From NCBI GenBank assembly GCA_015501075.1, contig JADNYJ010000014.1:124001-188000 (forward strand): a stretch of DNA of 64,000 nt, read 5' to 3'. Positions 57,352 to 64,000 of the stretch are shown here, one piece after another. The DNA is from Gymnopilus junonius (taxonomy: Eukaryota; Basidiomycota; Agaricomycetes; Agaricales; Galerinaceae). The position numbers and the translations under genes are program-made. The notes under the pieces are model-generated. The model saw only the letters and a list, made by a program, of their open reading frames with translations. It was not told the origin of the DNA and made no database searches. The first letter of the stretch is position 1; every line of letters starts with the position of its first letter.

Positions 57352-59671
57352 TCAAGCAACTCCATTGCCCAAATACGCATTCCCCATAGCCCTTGCACTA
57401 ACATGAACATGCTTCGGCTCCGGGGTCTCATGGCAAATCTCAATGCTCTGCACCCACTGATGGGCAATCACATCGTCGATCGTCGACCTCAGCCTCGGAT
57501 CCGGCTCGAGCATCTTGCGCAGCAGACTGCGACACGCTCTTGGATTGAGATTGTTAATCGTAGGCGGGCACGTCGACACAGCCGGGTTGGGGTTCGCACA
57601 CGCCGTTGCGTAAGCGGAATACAGCGGGTCCGAACCGGACTGTGCCGCGCGCCATGGAAGCTCCTGGAAGTGCAGGCAGTAGTAGACGATACCGCAGGCC
57701 CAAATATCCACCAGCCGGGCGTCGTAGGCTTTACGTTATGAGAGCAGGCGGCAGTTGTGTTGTTCGACGTGGGGCGGTAGGAGGGATTTGTTGTAAACAT
57801 GCAGAAAAACCCGACGGAAAAACAAAAAGACACAAAATGTCAGGCTGCCACTGCATAGGAGCAACAGCAAAAAATCAGGGAGGCTTACGTTTATTTAAAA
57901 ACTGCTCCGGAGCAATGTAGGGCTCGCTACCGCAGAGCCCTGTCGACATGTGCACCGTCGATTCCCAGGGCAGACGATACACAGTCGATGCACCGTAATC
58001 ACCAATCTAGTGAAAGGGAAATTTTTGTTAAGAAACTGATCAAGGGAGAAAAGAGCGAACAGACCTTCAAATGCCCTTTGATATCAAAGAACAAATTCTC
58101 GGGTTTGATGTCTCGATGGGCGACACCTTGGCTATGGAGGTATGACACTCCGTTGAGAATTTGCTTGAAACAGCATTCGACCTCGCTAGGGCTCATGCCA
58201 CTATTCATACGCCGTCATCATTAGCACCAGCACGAGGGGACGAAAGTGATGAAGAACTGAAGAAATGATAAAGCGGATAGAGTTCAGGGGCAAACATCGG
58301 AAAATCTCAACGCGCCGAGAAGGGGTGGCCTAAAAACCACCCCGTCCACCAGACCCCATCCAAGTGACACCCGAGCGGCAGACAAGAATAAACAGAAGAT
58401 CAGCTAAAATCCAAGACTTACCCTTTCTTGATAGCAGCATACAGATCTCCACCAGGACAGAATTCCATAACCTCACACCAATGTTGATTCTCGTCTTGCA
58501 CAAGATCGACAGTCTCGACGATGTTGGGATGATGCAGAGTGGAGGAAATGCAGAATTCAGCGGTGAGCTTCTTGACATACTCCTTTTCCGATTCATTCTT
58601 GCGGCGTTTACGGAATTCCTGGGAAGAGAGAGAGAAAAAAAGAGTCGGGGTTAGAGTGAGCTCTGATCGGGTAAGATAGCGGTAACGACCGGCGACAGCA
58701 ACGATGGCGCCGGCGCCGACGACCACGACAGGGAAGAGGGACACTGAACTCACCTTGATAGCATAGAGCTTTTCCTCACTCCGGTCCCACTTGTGTGCCA
58801 ATCTCACAACGCTCGTAGCGCCCTTCCCGATCGCCACCTTCTGGCAAACACCATACTTCTGAGTCAAACTGACAGTGCTCTCACCGGTAACGCTCTTCGG
58901 CCTCGCTCCATCTCCCGCATCCGAGTCCGATCTCCTCGACGACGTTGATCTCTGGGAGCTCTTCCGATTCAGCTTGGGCCCATTAGCAAGCAAATCCTTT
59001 AAATTGAACTTGTGGCTCGACTCCCCCTTCTCAGAGTGAATAGAAGCAGGCTTGCTGCTGCGCCCGGGTGCAGTCGGGAGGATGTCACTAGCTTTGCTGG
59101 CACGTCTTTCTCTTCCTGCTGGCGAAGGCTGTTGAGCAGCAGGAGGAGCGACTTTGCCACCTGAGACACCAGCGGACATGCTTGGAGCCCGACTGGCCGG
59201 TTGACTCGGGGGCCGGCTGGGCGCCCTGCTCGGCGGCGCACTTGGGCCTTCCCAGTAGCTATCCGTGGGCGATGTCGCTGATGGCGATGGAGAATGCATC
59301 GGGCTGTGGGGCACTGATGACTGTTTCTTGTGGTTTTGCTGATCTTCAGTTGAAGACGATGAATTGGAGAGCGGCACAGCAACGATCTTCTCTAGGACGC
59401 TTCGGGTGTATCCTGGCTGTTTAACTCCTGCAAGGAGTGAGTCTGGTGGAGGAAGGGGATAGTAATCAAGCCCATTTGCACCTTTCATCTCCTGGATCAA
59501 TGTGATTCCATTTGAGGGAGTGATGGTAGTGGCGCTGGAATGGGTGTCGGGTTGACCAATCTTCAAAGAATCCTTGAGTTGGCTGGATATGTCGCCATGG
59601 GGGGGTTTATCGGGGCTGTCGCCGTCGCCGTCCGTTTGTGAAGTCTCGCCTGATGATTCCGGAATGGCCAT
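57352..59671 (-). CDS. Ser/Thr protein kinase, HAL4/SAT4 (NPR) type
   Basis: Fungal-specific kinases of this type regulate plasma-membrane transporters and ion homeostasis. Start MAIPESSGETSQTDGDGDSP, followed by a long Ser/Pro-rich disordered N-terminus (SRAPSRPPSQPASRAPSM, KLNRKSSQRSTSSRRSDSD) as usual for the group. Kinase domain: YGVCQKVAIGKGATSVVRLA, LYAIK|EFRKRRKNESEKEYV (intron between), EFCISSTLHHPNIVETVDLV, MEFCPGGDLYAAI; GVAHRDIKPENLFFD; GDYGAST...; SEPYIAPEQF; VDIWACGIVYYCLHFQELPW; MLEPDPRLRSTIDDVIAHQW. HRD is canonical and DFG is DYG, which this group tolerates. It ends AYLGNGVA. An upstream in-frame Met (59797) is less likely because the extension looks untranslated. Confidence 0.88.
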
Positions 59672-62600
59672 GGTTGAAATGTGGTAAGGTATCGTGTTGG
59701 TGTTGGACGTGGTGTTGTGGGTGAGCGTGCTTGGATTAGAAGAATGTTCTTTTGTAAGTCGTATTGACGCAAGAATCGCAAGTGCAGTGGTGTGCAAACG
59801 TGAAAGGGGTATGGTGCGACTGTTGCGGATGTGTAGTGTAAGGCGTGGCGAGATTTGACAAGCAGGATGGATTGATGGGTCGTGGGTTTTACAAGGACAT
59901 AATCATGGCGTACAACACGTTCTGGGGATGATTTTAGTATCCAATACTAATGAAAGATGAGACGAATGAAAAGATGCCGGGAAAGACAGAAAACTGACGG
60001 AAGATAAACAGATGAAGGCTGCTGTTTGAGACTGCGATGCAACGTGGCGAGGGCCTGTGTAAGCGCCGCTCGCTGGTCGCCTGTGGATAGACGAAAGGCG
60101 CTGGTGGGTGTGAAGTCTGAGAGAGCTCTGAGGATGGTGGTGGTGGGGAAGAAAGAAAGAAAAGGGGGCTCTTTAACGAGAATTAATAGCGCCCCGATAT
60201 GTGTCAGCTGTAATCCACACAAACACACGTGCAAGCCACAGAAAAAATTTGTTTTCTCCACCCCACAGACTGAATAAAATACAATATAGACTACTGGTAC
60301 ATAGGCGCGCGTTCTACGTTTCATTCAAGGACCAAAAGTGTGTCTGATGCAGCCTACTTCTCGAATTAATTTCCCCTGGTGTGCGCCGTCACCTCGGGGG
60401 CACTTGCCTCCAAGTTGCCTGATGGCGTTGTGATCCCGAGAAGGCCCAAGAGAAAACACGACTCTGTCCCTTGTGATCCTCTGCCATGATGTGTCTCAGG
60501 TCTGGCCGCCTGCAGCACAGCGCAATTTGCAATTTCGCCTCCTCAATTGTCCTCTCTTCGTCCCGCCTGTCCGACCATACCCATACGTGAAGCCATCCAG
60601 CTCCACTACTGCCTCCGTCCGTCCACCAAGGACCGTCCTACCGTTACACTTTCGGAGATGCAGGTTTTCCGTGGCTGCTGCTCTACCTGAGGCTCCCGTC
60701 GCAGGTCTCGGGATGCCTTGATAGCCGGAGGGAAAATGTAACCCAGACCTGCAGGATTCGGAATCGTCCACTGCCAGGCCTTCTTCGCAGGCGTGCGTAG
60801 TGCAATGGGCTGCGTCTATCTATTCTTTCGAGTTCCTGATCATCGGATTCTGTCGTGCTCAGTCTAGATGTACGGGCGAGAATGTCCATTTTCAGCCCCA
60901 TCGATCCAAAGCACTGTCCAAGTGACCAGCTCAAAGTTCTATCCGCGAAACTAGCTGCATACATTTGTACTTCCTGATACACGTTCGATGGCGATATGTC
61001 CGTCTAAATCCTCTCGGTTTTTCCAGGGTTTTCCAGTACATACATACTCGTGAGTCACTCTGCGCACACATCGACTACGCACGACTCAATTTCTCTCTTA
61101 TCCTTTTATCCTCAGCCAATGGCTATTTTACTATTAGATCGAGCAACATCAAATCCACATGTGACGTTACACCGGGGGAAATTGGTCCAGTGCCACAGAA
61201 GCCCACACATGTCGCCATTCGAATTCTGGGGGGTAACTTTGGACAACTGGCGTAAATCCCTCCACCTAAAACCGTAACGGGCCCTGAAAGCACGAAGTCG
61301 AGATTAGCTGGATCCTCACTGAACGCATTATCGATGTCATACGCAAATGCAAGAAATGTTCTCATTCCCTCTCACGTCGGAAATGTATACATGACATAAC
61401 AGTATGAGGCATCTCACGGAAAATTGGAAATCAGTCAAAGGCCCGAGTTGAACTCCAAAGATTACGAAAACTGAGATGATGTCGCCAACATCTAAAATTC
61501 AGCAGGTTATCTTCAATCCTCTGCGGTGGAAAAATATCTCCACATCAACATCCACACTATAAATATTTTACGCGAGGTAGGTAATTTGACTTGGAGATTA
61601 GAGTCCAATCATATTCCGAATATCTATCTGCCGTTCACAGCTCTTCAACGCTCTTCAAAGTCCGCAACGCTCTCAAGGCTCAAGGCTCAAGATAATACTA
61701 GAGGAACGTGTTGATGCACGCGCTCGCGCATGCACAAGTCGTGTTCTCCTACAAGTTCGAATTCTTTCCAGAACTTCTGACGGCCTTGCAATTTGACTTG
61801 ACATTAAAATCTTTCTTGAACATGATTTCCAGCGGAATTTCCAAAAGAATTTATGCGGATCGAACTACCACTCAAACTTCTTGCCGTGGCGGGTACACTA
61901 AGTACTGTCCCATCAAATCCTCGTCCAAATCCTTCTTTCCGTAAGAAAAAACTTCGCCGAAGCGGCAAAATGGAAGAGGGAATTCAGCTACAGGATCTAC
62001 AAGCGCTCTTCTTTCAGTTGTGGGCTGTCTTGCGTGTTTTTGGCCATGTCCTACATACTATGTACCCTTCTCTTCCTTTCAAGTTCACGTATGATCCTCT
62101 GAGTAAAGTCGGATGGGTTCGTGACAGGTACGAAATTCAAATGTGTGTTAGAGATATAGAAGTAAATATCCTTCATGCAGTTACTCCACCAATGCATGTA
62201 GAGTATATATACTGAATTCTTTTCGCTTGTGGAGTACAAAGGCTCCATCTGGTGGTCTGCAGACTCGGAGTACACGTACATACATAGTACGTGACGGAAA
62301 ATTCAAGCTTTTGGATTCCGTTCGATGATTTTTAAAACAATTTCACCACACATCAAAATATCAGTTGAACCCAGTGAGAATCAAATATCAATGCTTATAC
62401 GCCTAATTTATGCCTAAGATATACAAGCATCCGAAGAAGACTGTGGTCCTTATACTTGGTGATGAACTCGAGTGTCTTGCTCGTTGTGTTCATCATCGAC
62501 CGCCTTATTCTAGTTATCGCAGACTTCAGCGCCGTCCACAGTGGCAACACCTGAACACCACCTCCCAAGTTATCTATTTTTCTTGATGTTCGATGTCCCC

Positions 62601-63844
62601 CTGCAATTTATGATATCGGAACCTTCGTATGGACAGTTCATGTCGACAGGATTTAATTCACCTTCATTATTTCATCGTGAATTATTTTTCAAAAATTCTT
62701 TCGAATAAACCTGACAGGCCTCTCAGAGGTAGCATGCATACAACAACGTTCTCCATATATACTTAAGTTTGATTTACTAGTCTGATATAACGAAAACTAG
62801 CCTTTTATAGAAACTCCTTCCCCCGTTTCGGCGACCTATTCAACTGGCCTTGTTCGTTTGAGGACTACAAAGAAAGAAGAATCAATAAATTTCATTTCAA
62901 ACTCATTCAAAGTTCGTCAGAATCCGATTACCTGTATTATTTGCGGGCTATTAGAATAAGTAGATTCATTTATTATAACTATGCCCGCAATCTCTTAGAT
63001 GTACTCACAGATGGTCAACAAATTTTCAATATAGAATGGGAGACACGCTACAACACAGCTCAAGGTCGTGCCTCGGTTCGCCTAAGATCCAGCCCAGTCT
63101 CCTCAGTCTGTACTTCACCGGGCGCGGAGCAAACAGTCTGACCAAGCGAGGCAAAAGGAAAAGGAATTTATGAAAGGTCGAAATTTCAAGCATCCACCAT
63201 GTCCTAAACAACATGATACCATCATCCACGATAGTAGCATTTATCAGAGAAACCAAGAAGGAGATGATGGTGCCTGTGAGCAGCACCGCACAGAGAACAA
63301 GAGGTGTTGGCAAATGTCTTGACGCGCAACGTTGCAGATATGGGTGAAAGTTGGCTTAGAGGGCGCTTTGGATGGAAGGTCGGATTCACGAGAAAGTAAA
63401 TGTCTGACACGGATTTAACTCGTCGAATAGTAGAAGTGCTAAAAGTGCAAAACAGGAGGTCGTCTTCCTTGCAAGAGTTCAAGCGCATGCTCGAAGATGG
63501 TTATATGGATCCATAGCGAATTAATCGGAGGTGGCTAATGGAGTGAATTTATAATGATTAGTGTGCTTGTGGAAGGAGGAAGAACTTCAGCTCTGCTCTA
63601 ATACACCCTGGCCCCACGGGCGCCACGTGCATAGGAGAGGAGAAAGACTAATACGATGTGGCTGTGCTACCGTTTCATCATCGCGTTCCGTGCGAAATGC
63701 AACGGGCGTCCTGGTTGACCTCTACCATCGCTAACGGATTTCGACTGGCTTCAAATCCTTAATCTCTTCAACTCTGAGCGGCAGGCCCACTCTTCCAAAG
63801 CATCTACACTTACGTAACACCTAATCTCACAAACACTCACGCAA
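59672..63844. other. About 4 kb without recognisable genes
   Basis: The first few hundred bases are the HAL4-like kinase promoter. Beyond this no stretch shows linked exons or known motifs. Possible but unsupported scraps are a minus-strand segment near 61.12-61.37 kb (VLSGPVTVLGGGIYASCPKL) and a minus-strand hydrophobic segment near 63.22-63.31 kb (TPLVLCAVLLTGTIISFLVS). No tRNA or tandem repeat was found. Confidence 0.45.
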
Positions 63845-64000
63845 ATGACCGTCATACAAAATAATCCGCATTCAAAGCTCCAGCGGCAAATTGACCAGTT
63901 CCTCTGGGCCTCTGTGATTTTCACCTCCGCAGTAGCAGCCGTGTCTCTCATGAACATGGGCCGTCTCTCCCTCTTTATCGTTCCCTGCCTTTTCATGATC
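63845..64000 (+). CDS. Start of a membrane protein, cut by window edge
   Basis: Fifty-two codons open to the end of the window: MTVIQNNPHSKLQRQIDQFL, then a strongly hydrophobic run ASVIFTSAVAAVSLM and a second (LSLFIVPCLFMI). This is the pattern of a short cytosolic N-terminus followed by transmembrane helices. Function cannot be assigned. The start is chosen as the first ATG in an otherwise coding-looking frame. Confidence 0.45.
   Translation, partial: MTVIQNNPHSKLQRQIDQFLWASVIFTSAVAAVSLMNMGRLSLFIVPCLFMI

Noticed and set aside
61853..62215. 120-codon plus-strand frame with a basic segment
   Set aside because: No recognisable domain, no supporting introns and no neighbour context; too weak to call a gene.

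Overview
This window looks like nuclear DNA of a mushroom-forming basidiomycete (Agaricomycetes). Nearly every gene is cut by short introns of about 45-65 bp with GT-AG ends, neighbours are densely packed on both strands, and the recognisable proteins are fungal (VPS4, BCP1, proline dehydrogenase, an Esa1-like MYST acetyltransferase, a HAL4/SAT4-type kinase). Lineage-expanded kinase-like and F-box families and Mutator-like and Tc1-like transposon debris are also typical.

Region 1 (1-28 kb) is an unstable accessory block. It is built from two related kinase-like gene families, named here X and Y. X copies lie at 1.1-2.9 (X1), 4.9-7.5 (X2), 14.1-16.0 (X3), 19.1-21.2 (X4) and 21.6-23.7 kb (X5), with remnants at 16.6-17.1 and 27.1-27.6 kb. 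Y copies lie at 11.5-13.9 (Y1), 17.5-18.9 (Y2) and 24.0-26.3 kb (Y3). X keeps the protein-kinase catalytic residues; Y has the same three-part architecture and two shared intron positions but a degenerate catalytic loop, so it reads as a pseudokinase. The copies form three Y-then-X modules. Two of these face each other as a giant inverted repeat (about 17.16-21.30 against 21.53-26.61 kb, 236 bp spacer, nearly identical inner 1.4 kb). The third (Y1 ... X2) is split by a Mutator-like transposase gene. Almost every copy is broken: a 499-bp solo LTR sits in X2, Y2 has an internal deletion, X3 is truncated, and frameshifts are frequent. The one apparently intact unrelated gene here is a 370-aa protein at 3.4-4.6 kb.

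Region 2 (28-39.5 kb) holds an amidase, proline dehydrogenase (PUT1) and BCP1, interleaved with three F-box-like paralogs and one F-box scrap.

Region 3 (39.5-64 kb) is ordinary core genome: Esa1-like acetyltransferase, EFM5-like methyltransferase head-to-head with ADE8, an AGC-like kinase lacking the DFG aspartate, a MYND-finger protein, a degenerate tRNA-Glu-like sequence, a secreted type-B carboxylesterase, VPS4, a small PWWP-like protein and a HAL4-like kinase. About 4 kb of apparently gene-poor sequence follows, then the start of a membrane protein cut by the window edge.

Caution: single-base deletions interrupt several genes that should be functional (VPS4, EFM5, the MYND protein, the amidase), and deletions are especially dense at about 22.8-25.3 kb. 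Part of the apparent decay in region 1 may therefore be consensus error rather than biology.
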